This document shows positions 13,042 through 23,845 of a DNA stretch of 61,447 nt, piece after piece (positions within the stretch are counted from its first letter, which is position 1; each line of letters opens with the position of its first letter). Location: positions 1-61,447 of the forward strand of contig JABANN010000149.1 in NCBI GenBank assembly GCA_013115125.1, given 5' to 3'. The notes beneath the pieces were generated by a model. The model worked only from the letters and a program-made list of their open reading frames with translations. It made no database searches and was not told the DNA's origin. The position numbers and the translations under genes were made by a program. Origin of the DNA: Perkinsus olseni (taxonomy: Eukaryota; Perkinsozoa; Perkinsida).

Positions 13042-13925
13042 CGAACCATTATCTGAGATTAACGCTATCATTGTGGGATTCACCACAACCCATGGAACCA
13101 ACTACGCGCAGAGAGCGCCTAAACGAAAATAGCGATTGCAGCGAGCCTTGTAATGTGCTGATAGTTTTAATACCATGTACGTTGCATCAGCATGGCTTGT
13201 GACCGGCCCAGAGCAGGGAAAACGCTCAACAGGCTACCTGCCTTGAGTTCAAGAGCATTCTCACAGGACAGTTTCTCGCCCGATAAACTGGATGCATGGA
13301 ATGCCCTTCATACTCAGGAGAAGCGGTCTACCGAGTAGTGTGTAGGGGACCATACCGTTCGCGCGTCCAGTGAAACAAGCTAGTTCGACGGGAGGGCCAG
13401 TGCTTACAGGCTGACGATAATACTTCAAGTGACCCCAGCACGGATCTACTTGAACTACACACTTTGACTATAAATGCCGATGGATACGCTTAAGCCCACT
13501 AGGCCACTACTACTGTCACAGTAGGACTGTGGTAGCTCAAGTGCCGGCGATTCCGGACGATATAACAGATTCAACACGATAATACGCTGCCTCAGGGCTC
13601 AGTCACAACTTGTGAGTCACAAGTTGTGACTGACAAGACCAGTATTACCCGAATCATCATCGTGCCACTCCGCCGCCCTCTGCTGTGATGGGAATGACAT
13701 TCGTGTAGAATAATGCGTCAACTGGAAATCGGAGAGGTTCTCGGAGAACAAAGGAAGGCAGAAATTCCTGACACGCCGACAAGGGCAAACACGGTGTTAC
13801 CATGCGATGGAAAGTGCGCTGAAAATGAGCGGAGCGATGCAGTTTCTCGCTTTTCGTGCATTTAGGTTTTTCGTGTCACCATCAGCGCAAGATACCGTCG
13901 AGTAAATTCAACCATCAGTTTTCCA
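13042..13925. other. Intergenic stretch between CUL4 and the secreted-protein gene; contains a palindrome
   Basis: The stretch separates two divergently transcribed genes and so holds both promoters. I see no coding frame or RNA gene. Its one clear structure is the long perfect palindrome at 13599-13633. Confidence 0.4.
13599..13633. repeat. Perfect 35-bp palindrome (17-bp arms, 1-nt centre)
   Basis: GTCACAACTTGTGA is followed by one G and then its exact reverse complement. Pairing extends three more bases outwards on each side. It lies about 290 bp upstream of the ATG at 13926, between divergent genes. It could be a dimeric protein-binding site or a cruciform-forming relic. Confidence 0.7.
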
Positions 13926-15266
13926 ATGAGGCTCCTTTACTTCATAAACTGGTCATTCGCGCTATGCTACTCGTCGGTGGTGTCGGCTGAGGGAGCTACT
14001 GTGTCCTTGCCGGACTTCAGCTGCTACCATTCGGAACTTCGGAGCGTGGACCATCTACAGATCAATGCCGCCTTGGTCGAACGCTTGTCCAACGCCGTGG
14101 AAACATGCGAAATTGCTCGCTTATCAGCTGCAGTCAGGGTTGCGATTTGGAACCTACGAGAACTGGCGCTAGCGTGCCAAATACCAACTTTTAGGCGGAT
14201 CACGCATTGCCCAGCGGAGATTGGTGACCACTTCGCCGTGATACCGCATGTGACCTCCGCAGTCGACGAAGCCTTCATTGCTGCCGTGACGACGCCTCCC
14301 GGGACCGGCCATGGTGGGGTCTATTCTGGCTTCCGGGTTCACTTGTTTTTAAGAGGGGCTGCCGAATGGATGATTTTCACTCTGCTTGACCGATTTCGTA
14401 GTGAGTTGATCGACCTGGGCACTCACCTAGAATTCACTTATGGCGGCGGGACTATCGATTTGGGTACCCTGGTCGTTGGGTCCAGCATGGGAGAACATCA
14501 TGTGCTCGTCAAAGGGTCGTGTGACGGCTTTATTGCCAGCAGCAGATGGCAGCAATTACGATCAGCCACTGTCGAGGCAGCTCAGTTCGTCGCGAAGATC
14601 CTCACCGAGGACTGGGCAGATAGGGTTGAATTTTCGCATCGCTCCGCCGTTCTCGACCTCGTGTATCGGGATGCATTCGCCACCGCTGCTAGGCTGGCTG
14701 ATGCGATTTTCGTGGAGTTCGGCGACGGTCCTGGTCATGAGGCTTGCTACAAGGAGTGCCTCCTCGGCACAGTAGCTATGAACCTACTCAGAAGCGTCCC
14801 CTTCGCAGTGCTCGATAAGGAGGCCTGGCTGGAGCGCTTCCTTGTGGCAGCAATGGCCATGCAGACGCAGACGTCCATGGTCGCCAGTATGGCCGATGAC
14901 GAGTTCTGGCCGACCTTTGTATTCTGGCATCTGTTACTCAGATTGAAGAGTCCTAAGGAGTATCCTCGCACGCCTTCACCAAACCCTGCTTTCTTATCAT
15001 TTCTGGCCGCGCCTTTCCCGAGAGACATGGCGGCTCTTACGGATCCTACAGTGCTATTTGAGCAAGCGTATCTCAGTGTGCATGGTTCTGAGGGGCGACG
15101 GATCCTCACTGATGCGGAGCGACTTGATATCATGGATGCAGTGCAGACGGTTGCAAGTATGACTGAAGGTATGCCGGAAGATTCTCTTCTTTACGTTACT
15201 GTTGGCCGTGGTAGGCATCTGCATAAGGTAGGTCCCAGGGGCTCTCGACTGCATTACTTTCTCTGA
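13926..15266 (+). CDS. Uncharacterised secreted protein, intronless, 446 aa
   Basis: This is a single long open frame, unusual next to intron-rich neighbours. The N-terminus MRLLYFINWSFALCYSSVVS looks like a signal peptide with a cleavage region near residues 20-24 (VVSAEGA). The rest is a mixed, probably globular sequence with no second membrane segment, including several Cys and hydrophobic helices such as FLVAAMAM and FWPTFVFWHLLLRL. I do not recognise a domain. The start is the first Met of the frame and begins the signal peptide. Lack of introns could mean a recently retroposed or family-expanded gene. The function is unknown. Confidence 0.75.
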   Translation: MRLLYFINWSFALCYSSVVSAEGATVSLPDFSCYHSELRSVDHLQINAALVERLSNAVETCEIARLSAAVRVAIWNLRELALACQIPTFRRITHCPAEIGDHFAVIPHVTSAVDEAFIAAVTTPPGTGHGGVYSGFRVHLFLRGAAEWMIFTLLDRFRSELIDLGTHLEFTYGGGTIDLGTLVVGSSMGEHHVLVKGSCDGFIASSRWQQLRSATVEAAQFVAKILTEDWADRVEFSHRSAVLDLVYRDAFATAARLADAIFVEFGDGPGHEACYKECLLGTVAMNLLRSVPFAVLDKEAWLERFLVAAMAMQTQTSMVASMADDEFWPTFVFWHLLLRLKSPKEYPRTPSPNPAFLSFLAAPFPRDMAALTDPTVLFEQAYLSVHGSEGRRILTDAERLDIMDAVQTVASMTEGMPEDSLLYVTVGRGRHLHKVGPRGSRLHYFL

Positions 15267-15371
15267 GACTTTCTCAGTAAAATTGATAGAGTCGACTGAC
15301 AGTCTGTCAGGACCCTCTTGACGGCTTAAGACTCGCTGCGGTTGGTAACGATACTGTCTCTCAGGTGCTGC

Positions 15372-16613
15372 CTCGATGGCTACACATCATACCACAGCAG
15401 CATCCAGTATTGGTATACACGGTGGACGCTATCAGCCATCGTCATTGTAACGATGCCCGATCACAAGGCCTCGGAGTAGCCTGTCTGGCAGCACCAGAGG
15501 GATCCACTGTCCAGGTGGCCAAGTGAGTTGGGCTCACTTCTCGAGAGAGGGTTCCGTCGGATCGGTTAGAATGAGAGCTTCGAATACTCCTACTCCTCGA
15601 CCATTCACCTCGACAGGCAACCTAGACTGGGGCGCCCTAGTAGAGTTCATCGTGTGGGTATTCATCGTAGCCTGCAGCCGAAGCGTACGGTAATCATATG
15701 CACGCTAAATGCTCGTCGCGTTACGATAAGCATTCAGTGTGCAGTAGTGTTCTCCGCGGGATGCATTGCCGCGGGGCAAGGTTATTGCCTGTCTTCTCAA
15801 TATGAACTAGCGAAGGATCCTCCCTTCAAGTGCCAACGCGAGCGGCATGCCGAGGATGCTCAGTTGGTAGGCATTCAGCTGTCCTGAGTTCGGCGGCGAT
15901 GAGATGTCGCATTCGGTGGAGGTCGAGTAGCAGCTCGACGGAGTGTGCAACTAGAAGACTAGATCTGCTGACTCGTCCACCTGTGCTCATTGCATCCAGT
16001 ACTTGGACACTTCCCAAACAGGTACGCAATTCTCGCTCTCCTCTGTGCTTGTGGCGTTCCGACCGTCTTTCTCGACCTCAAACAAGCTTTGCTGCGCGAT
16101 CCCAGCCCTTCTATCATCGCCGTGAAAGCATACGACATGGCTTTCAGTTCCTATTTACTCAGTGACTCACTTAATCCCACCATCATGTAGGGCCTCTGAT
16201 TGGCCGCTGGTGACGCTCAACAGCGTCTCTGGCAGATACAGTCGCCCCTCGACGCAGACTTGCAGTGTAAATCGAGACATGCTTCAGTGGATCTGGGAAT
16301 CCCCATTTGCTGATGATAGGGACGGGCTGAATGCGATGGCCGGTCACACTCCTAGGGATCAGTTTATTAAGAACTATCGAGACGGCCAAGTGTAGTGATG
16401 CCTCGAACGGTCCCTCACCGGTAAACCCTGGCCACAAGGTTGTCCTTCGCGACGCGGCATAAGAGTGCAAGAAGCCGGCTCAACTTCACTGTGCTGAACA
16501 GTCGTCGTGAATACGCCTCCGGTGACGGATGGATAGCTTTCGACAGCGATGATCGTGATATTGGTAGACCCGACTGCACTTCTGCTTCATACATGATGAG
16601 CCGTCCTAGGTGA
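15372..16613 (+). CDS. Nucleotide-diphospho-sugar transferase-like protein (multi-exon)
   Basis: Short exons encode VLPRWLHIIPQQHPVLVYTV (from 15372), TPRPFTSTGNLDWGALVEF (about 15590), YAILALLCACGVPTVFLDLK (about 16020), VNRDMLQWIWESPFADDRD (about 16260), and LNSRREYASGDGWIAFDSDD (about 16500). The block 'RYAILALLCACGVPTVFLDLKQALLRDP' resembles the GT77/PF03407 family, where a Lys-Pro/Tyr-helix precedes a D-x-D-like metal site. Here the motif reads FLDLKQ, so a classical DxD is not evident. At least one intron (gtgagttggg...ggttag, about 15527) is clear. The 5' end and two middle junctions are unresolved, and the stop at 16613 is provisional. Family assignment is by pattern only. Confidence 0.45.
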
Positions 16614-16690
16614 CCTCATCTCCATGAGCTTCTGGAGTCTGGAAGATACTCGACACGGCGTTACAGAAGATACTCTCTTCGAAGTCTTCT

Positions 16691-18236
16691 ATGCTAACAA
16701 CTGCTCTAATGGTAAACCTGGGGATTTTCCCGACTCCCGTAACTGCAACCCGGTCTCCGTCTAAGGCATGCCCGCCGACCAGCACCAGCACCATCATGAC
16801 CGTAATGGTCGTCTTCCCTCCTCCAGAGAGCCTCCCGTCGGGGTGTCTATCGTCCGAGGCCATAGACGTCATCAATGGCTATCGTCGAGTTCCTAAATGG
16901 GTCGAGGAGGATGAGGAAACCCCTGGCGAACAGCTGGCGTCCTCGAGATTGGTCTCTGTGAGCTACGCCGAGGGATGTTGTGAAAAGTCCAAGGAAAGGA
17001 ATCGACACAGTGCTTATGATAATGACATAGATGAGGTAATCAGCGACCCATAATATTCATCATCCGTATATGCTGCCGTAACTCTTGCGAACAGTCGCGC
17101 CGGAAGTCGTTGACTCCGTGATTTTTCATGATCTTTTAAACTCGCTTTGACTGTATAGAGTGTCTCATAAACACGCGTCTTGGAGGGACCCTTATTCGTA
17201 AGTGGTTTAAAGGTTTCGAAAGCCCACGGGAAGGGCACTAAGAGTTGAGAATGAATCTCATCGAAGAGCTAGGATGTGGTCTGCCGCTGAATGGATCCGT
17301 GGGCCACTACCCCCGACTATCAGAAGAGGAGTGCATGAAATCGACCTTAGTGGAGGAGAGTAGATGTTGCTGTGAACGCGCGCATCGTGTGCCAATCGTC
17401 GTGCCAAACTGCATAGTGTGTCGCCGTTAGGGCAAACTGCGTAACAACGTGATTTCAGGTGAGGATGTATAATTGGTCTACTCTCGATGCGGATTGGCGT
17501 GATCGCAACTCGGCAATTCTATCGCTCCCTCGTGGGGCCGGCTACTGGATGTGGAAGCCGTGAGAATTTACCCACTATCAGCCCCACGGATACACTCAGC
17601 CATACAGGTTCGTCATTTTGGATACTCTTCTTGACGAGTCACTGCCATGGTTCTCATCGGCTGTGTTATACCTCGATGCTGGTAACCATTATATAGCCAA
17701 TCCCCGCAGCCTGGGTAGGCCTACTGGATCGACCCTCGCTATTAACGACCTGCTTCAGTCGGCCGTGCCTTGCTGCACACCGACGTGGCCGCTCCTCTCT
17801 TGAAGTGCTGTCTGGAGAGTGATTGGGCCAAGCGAGACGCTATACGACTCCTTGCCCCAGTCGAGCCACCAGCAGTTGTCGACCGCCCACAGAACGCCGC
17901 CTACTTCCTTATTTTCAGGTCGGTCTTTCGCGCTCTCTAACCGGGTAGAGCCCTGCTTTTAGGAAAACACCGGTTGCGGTGGATTTTGTTCGGAGGTGGC
18001 TGCGGGCTTGTGAGGACTACCGCGTGAGTCTCATCCTGGGCGACTCGGCTGGAGCTTGATGGCCTCAGGTTGTGACCGATCACGACAATGTTGAAGGATA
18101 TCCAAATTACCCAACCTTCACTCGGCATGTTCACGACCAAACGGCATTCTCCATCTTATTCAAACTATCCGGCTTCACTTCGTTCGACCTCGATGAGGCA
18201 CATCGTGTGATGAACCTCTCTAGGTGGAGAGACTAG
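16691..18236 (+). CDS. Glycosyltransferase-like protein of the 'GYWMWKP' family (multi-exon)
   Basis: Exons in order: LVSVSYAEGCCEKSKERNRH (about 16950), NSAILSLPRGAGYWMWKP (ends about 17563), FVILDTLLDESLPW / AVLYLDAGNHYIANP (about 17610-17710), ALLHTDVAAPLLKCCLESDW, then NAAYFLIFR (about 17920), FVRRWLRACEDYR, and PTFTRHVHDQTAFSILFKLS ending at TAG 18234-18236. Five or more introns of about 44-50 nt fit GT-AG exactly and keep frame, for example 17718-17761. The order N-terminal SYAEG..., GYWxWKPyiIL, YLDAG, then DHRHDQS is one I know from uncharacterised sugar-transferase-like proteins of bacteria and algae. The YLDAG motif may bind the sugar nucleotide. The 5' exon choice (Met at 16691) is tentative. 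Confidence 0.6.
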
Positions 18237-18991
18237 CACCACTCATGCACTATAACATCGTCTCTCACGTTGGCTCACCCGTCTTGTGTTTTCCTGGTGG
18301 GTGATTTGGGGTCATTCTTTCCTTCTCAGGAGTTTGACAAAGTGTCAAATGCCCCCGATTAATTTCCTAAAGCGAGCTTTCGCTCCGCCCTTCTTTTTCC
18401 TACTTCAACTAACGTCGAGTGCAGAGGACATCTCCCCTAAGTGAGAAGCACAACATTCTTTTTCCCACCGTGCCTCGTCATCGCCCGACATAACCGCCAC
18501 GCCGACATTTCGCATCCGTACAATATCCGACCTCTATGCTCGTGCGACGGCTGAACATGGCTGCTGCCCCTCACAAACGTGAGAGTCCTGGCCTTTCAGG
18601 GTATCATTGGCATCGCCTGTTGAAGGGTCGCAAACCCTAGCTCAAATACGGTAGCAGTACGCTGATTGATTGCTCCACATCGTGATAGTAGGTCATTACC
18701 CGACGAAGGCCTGACAAAGGAGACTGGCAACACCTCCGTTTCTGCTTCTCCTTCTGCTCCATCCCTGAACCCGTCACAGGTTTATCATGGCCTTCAGGCA
18801 AGCTCACCGCAGAGGCCGATTTCGTTATGGTCGTTGGCAGATACGGCGGCTGTCCGTGGACTCTCTGGCGTCCTTGCCCTACTCCGAGGAAAGAGTCTAC
18901 TCGGTAGTCACTCAGAGCGATGCGATCAAGGGGATTCGCAAGTAGGAGAGCCGAGGATTTCTCCTTCCAGCGGCGATTCCTCAGGTACATC

Positions 18992-20189
18992 ATGAAGGGA
19001 GAGTACTTGCCTTGTGATTATGAGGGTTGCTTCCTCTACGCCTGTGGGTACTGCAAGAAGACCTCAGGCATTCTATGTGAGATCTGCTGGTGATGACGAG
19101 TCAGCTCGATGGGCGCTGTTGTTGCAGCCACAAGGACTTATACATGCCCTACGGTGACATTTAGTCGTGATGGGCAAAGGAGGACGGTGATGCGGACACT
19201 AGCAGGTGACTTCTGTGAGCTAGCGCCCAAAGAGAAGTAATGATCAACTTGCCATCTTGCACCTTAAGGGCTGATTGACCACTTCAGGTTGGATCATTTC
19301 GGAGACAGGACCTGCCCTAGTATCTTGAGTCTCGGAAAAAGTGAGTCATCCCGGGCACCAAATCTGCTAACGGCGAAAGCCTCGGCGTGAGGCAGACGTT
19401 TGTCACCATTGTTCGAGTGGATACAAATCCGATTTCGGTGACTAGTCTGCGTACGGCAAAATCAATTCCTCTCTCAAAACTTGCAGCTTGAAAATCGTAG
19501 GAAATTGATAACTGAGATAATTAGTTTGGCGTGAAATTATCCCTAGACGCTAGATGCATTGAGGGCATGTAAAATTTCGTCATCGGCTCACTGTTGAGAG
19601 GGTGGTGTCTAACTCTCATAATCCTGTACTAAAGCCTTTGCTGTTCGTAAGCGTGCAATCAGTCGGACGGACGGCTAGTTCATGTAAAGATAAATCCTGC
19701 AGGCATTCCACCTGCCCAGCAATACTCCGAGCGAACCGTGAAATGGAAGCCGTACAAGGGGTCCAACCCTCGGGTCATGTCTAAATTCCGAGCTGAGAAG
19801 GAGGATGATATGGCCGGAAAGCTACCTGTGTTGAAGGATGGTAGAGATTGAGTCACACATGGCTGCCCACTCGCCAGTCACTGTTCTCAGGCACTGTTGA
19901 TTGCACTCGGCTTCTTCTACACTTCGGTGTCGATGATTCGGCGCCTTCTCTCAATCCGATGCTTCATCCTGGTGGAGTGGGGGCATTTCCTTTTGCCGAC
20001 CCTGGATCGCCTTCCCCTCCGGGAACAGCGCCCCAGGCGACTGGAGAGAACCCACAAGCTGCGTCCTCGAATCTTCCGCTGGCGCAAACACGCGACGCTA
20101 TGCTCAATTCCAATTCGGTATTAACATGTTCTACTTCACATGCACTTCTCATTGGTGGTATCATCATCTGGATCTTGGCATTCATATGA
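18992..20189 (+). CDS. Probable secreted GPI-anchored protein (exon fragments)
   Basis: Three plus-strand coding stretches probably belong together: a Cys-rich MKGEYLPCDYEGCFLYACGY (18992 on), INPAGIPPAQQYSERTVKWK (about 19690), and a final Pro/Ser/Ala-rich exon ending SNSVLTCSTSHALL-IGGIIIWILAFI at 20189. The last 20 or so residues are hydrophobic and end the protein, as in a GPI-anchor signal. Ser/Thr-rich sequence precedes it. Splice junctions between the pieces were not settled and a signal peptide exon was not identified, so the gene limits are provisional. No known domain. Confidence 0.4.
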
Positions 20190-20698
20190 CGACCAGGCCA
20201 ATGCCTGAACCTGAGCGCCTCAATGGGCGCAGGAGTGTTCGTTGTACGATTGCGGAGGCCTCAGTGTTGTAGTATAATCACAGGAGCATCTTCTCGACGA
20301 ATTTTGCAGCGGTATCATCGGATCCTGACTAGCTTGACCAATTGGCCCTTTGCAGCCGTCCATCTTAGAGTCCGTTCTAGAAATCCTTCAGAGAATTCCT
20401 CTGCAAGTAAGGGCCAAGTGTCTTCCCAACCTCCGGCAATTAACTATACTCCGGAGTGTACCAATAACGGCGGGAGTTGGTAAAATCGCCGCACAAGGTC
20501 ATGAACCCCCGTGACCGGTTTTCCCTGTGGCCGTATTGATTTTACTATAACCCAATGGACGAGAACCATCATCACCTACAGCTGAGTGCAGTCATTGCTA
20601 TCATGAGTTGAAGCTTTTCTAAGCACCTCCAACGGATTCAAGATGACCCGAGACTGGATCGATGATCGGAATGGCAGATCCTGACCGAGACTCTGAGG
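20190..20698. other. Stretch between convergent genes, nothing recognised
   Basis: It separates the 3' ends of the plus-strand GPI-type gene and the minus-strand membrane gene. An 86-codon plus frame at 20223-20483 shows no domain or composition signal. Confidence 0.35.
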
Positions 20699-22287
20699 TT
20701 AACCCCCTCTGCACTTCCCAACGGTACTCTTTTCGGATTCCCCATGGCCGACATAATTGCCAATCTTGCACCATGATGCCCTCAGCGCCTCCTTAACACG
20801 AGGACCTGTCGAAGCTCCCTGGGATTTGATCTCATCCAGCACCTGCAGTGAGTTCAGCTCCCAGCTTGGGGTAGGTCCCCACCTTGCGACGGTAATCTGT
20901 ATGGACGGCAGTGACGGCACCAACGATGAGCAGGCAGATACCAATGAAGGCAATGAATGCGTGGATGATCCTGAAGAAAGGACAGAACTGATCGGGATAA
21001 TATTAGTTGGATATTCGCCTGAAGGCTTTGCTTTGATACCATTCCTCACAGAAGGATCTCACCTTTGAAGCATGCTAGGATGAATGGCGTCAGCTGCTGA
21101 AGCAGAATTCAGAGTAGAGTTGCTCTTACTAGCTACGTGAGACCTAACCACGCAGGAAGTGGCCGACCGAGACTCTGGAAGTCACTCAGGACGCCGAAGG
21201 ACACCATCTCACTTCGTTTCCAGAACCGAATGATAGTACATCGGTTGGAGATCGGGGTCAGTGAGAAAGACCTGAGTGAGGAACATCCCGTGCTGGATGG
21301 TAGCCGACGGCCGATGACACGGCTTGTGTGACACCGACAAGCTTGAATCAGCCGGTCTCACATAAAATGTTAAGCCCGTTTTTTCAGCTCACAGCATTCC
21401 GCGGCGTTTCCTAACCACCACTCAGGCTGACGAATGCGTCCATCTTTACGCTTGTAGGCGCGGAGCGGGAACAAAAATGGATTGCCGAACAAGCCTCGCC
21501 TCACTTTTGTGTCCAAGAGATCGTTCTTGGTATTGAAAAGTTCGGCTTCGTCTTGATCAGTTGCAAGGGGGGCAATCAGCGGGTCCGGTACCTGTTCCCA
21601 ACCAGCGTCCAGGCGTCCCGCGGCGGAAACGAACGCCAATCTGAATCAGTGGAAGCTCACCTGGTGCTTGCTGTGACCGTCCCTCAGTCCCCTTCGAGAT
21701 GCACTTTGCTCTAGAATAGAGCTCACGCGGTGATGAGGCTTCGATTTCCGGGTATGTTCATGGTGGGCCTTCAGAGAGACAGCGATAGTTCCGCGGTCCC
21801 GTCGGGAGCGACACTCACGGCCGGAGTATGGACTTTCCGGTTAGCGTGGTCTTCTCTCGGCTCATGTTTAACATGATGACTCGACCCGCTATGCTGGCAC
21901 AGGATTAGTTCGAGATGTGGTATGATAAGCAGGCCTGCCCACCTTGTGAGAATGCCTTTTCCCAGGTGTATCGGACTTCGGGAACTCCGTCTCCGCGTTC
22001 GAAGTGATTATGAAGAAGAGCCAAAGGGCAATCAGTACTGAAGAATAATCTCATAGCATAGAGAATTCATTGAGAGTATAGGCGAACCCACCGCATCGGC
22101 CTGAAGACTCAGCTAGGACGGAGAAGAACATGGTAAAAGGAGGTAATGGCTGAGCGATAATGATGACAAGAGCCACACAAACAGACGCTCTTGAGCTCAA
22201 CACGCCACTGCAACCAACGACCGGTATTTGCATGCAGCATTCGCATCCCCGAAAGCTGTTCCGTTTACTCATCCTGTTCCTGAACAT
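20699..22287 (-). CDS. Multi-pass membrane protein, uncharacterised (multi-exon)
   Basis: Minus-strand exons: a Cys-rich start followed by SVCVALVIIIAQPLPPFTMF (about 22180), LLIALWLFFIITSNAETEFP (about 22030), a soluble exon AFVSAAGRLDAGWEQVPDPL...NDLLDTKVRRGLFG (21639-21370), and FFRIIHAFIAFIGICLLIVG (about 20960). A basic tail ends at TAA 20699. At least three hydrophobic segments, a CECC cluster near the N-terminus and short size recall tetraspanin-like four-helix proteins, but no CCG-type loop motif was found. Junctions such as tatgagattattcttcag look like normal acceptors. The function is unknown. Confidence 0.45.
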
Positions 22288-22400
22288 AGATCAATCTCGC
22301 CACTCGATTTTGCTGTCCACCCCGGATCTACAATGCCGTATCTAGCGTTGTGTTCACATTGCTTCCTCCTCTCTTCACCATGCTCTTCCTCCTCGACCTC

Positions 22401-23481
22401 CTAACATTCAGCATGATGAATCAGGAAAGTGCTGCCAGAAGCGATTCTCACCGCCTTAAATTGAGCCTCGTTATCCTCGCCAGAACCACCGGCCTTCTGT
22501 AGGAAGGAATCCTGCCAAACCGCGACATTTCGAGCGGTCAATCCAGGCTGCTGCCTAACCTTATCATCATCCTGAGGGCATTTGATCCTTTTCCTGCGAG
22601 TAGCGTGCTTAGATGTGATCTCCGCCAGAGAAGTCTCGTCGGCTTTGTCGTCCTCTGACTGTTGATCTCCATCATCTTTAGCAAAGCTGGCCAACTCTTT
22701 TTTGAATCCAGCATACCAATCATCGAGGCCCTTCTGATAGTCGGAAGAGCTCTGCTCCTCCTTCTTCAGCGTGGAGTCGAGAGAAACAGCGAAAGTATCG
22801 TCAACGCCTCTCTTGGCGCCCTCCTGGATGAACGATGAACCGTCATCGCCGTCATTATCATCCTTCTTGTCATCTTCCTCGTCGAGACTTTTCTCTAGCG
22901 GCTCCTGAGCACGTCAATACAGAAGGCTGGGCAGCTGGCTGAGACGATTCGGATATTTACCAAGTCCTTCAGTTCTTTCTCGAATTGATTGTGGACCTGC
23001 TTCTCGACTAGAACGTCCTTCTTAAGCTTGGCCATGGCCTTACGGGTCTTAGTGCTCAGCTTGGCCAACACAGCCTGGGGCTAAAGAGACGAGGGTCGAA
23101 GGAGGTTACCCAACGGCGGCCAGGAGAGGAACACAGCCCAATTTGCCCAGTGTGAGTTAGACGAGATCGTAATGAGCATCCAACGCCTTACGTCTGGCTT
23201 GTTCCCTGAGATGGTTGGGTCCTACAAAAACAAATCGCTGGACTCCGACTTCGCCATCTGGTAGTCCTTTTACCTGATCTTCTTCGTCGTCAACATCATG
23301 ATGATGACGATGAGAATGCCTGAAGCGAGTATGATGCTGATGATGATGACGGCCTTGAGTCTCCATAAGGGCAGCCTCGGTCAGAGCGGCACCTGAGATA
23401 CGGTCGTCTAGTCCCTCACTAGAAAGTCGCAGCAGATGTCGTCTTACCGGCAAGCACAGATAGTACGATGATGAAGTGCAT
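22401..23481 (-). CDS. Secreted His-rich, acidic, coiled-coil protein (multi-exon)
   Basis: The start MHFIIVLSVLAG (23481) looks like a signal peptide. Next comes a His-rich segment GRHHHQHHTRFRHSHRHHHD (about 23360), a coiled-coil exon LAKLSTKTRKAMAKLKKDVL (about 23050), and an acidic Asp/Glu/Lys-rich exon (LDEEDDKKDDNDGDDG, about 22880). The gene ends in a short exon with stop at 22401. An intron near 22567 begins gttagg and ends ctacag. The His cluster could bind divalent metal, but this is inference only. The junction after the signal peptide is unresolved. It is transcribed away from the first SCCPDH gene, about 365 bp from that gene's ATG. Confidence 0.5.
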
Positions 23482-23845
23482 CTTGGAGTAGTTGGTAATG
23501 TTCAAAATTAAAGGAGTAGTAGCTAAAACAACGGTGAATTCGCATAGAAGCAACTCCAGGCTGATCGCTCTGTGATCATGCGCTGTGCAGAAGCGCGCGC
23601 CCAGCTGATCGATAATCTCGTGCTGCTCGTCGTCGTAGAGTCGTTGCAGCGCATCTTGTGTGGTAACTAGCTTCGCCACCGATTGACTATTTCTCGCACC
23701 GCTTGCCTTTGGGTCGTCGGAAGGAGGCAATCTGCTGACAGATCGCGCTGTAGGCTCTGAGGCAGTCGCCGTCACTGCTGCTTGTCGCCGGATGGGACGC
23801 CATGAACAATTGCAGTTAGTGGATTATTTATATAAGGAACTCTGG

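Noticed and set aside
17718-17761. tRNA-like core (GGATCGACCC) in a glycosyltransferase-like intron
   Set aside because: It lacks the GGTTCGA core and any acceptor-like end, so it was not counted with the tRNA-like introns.
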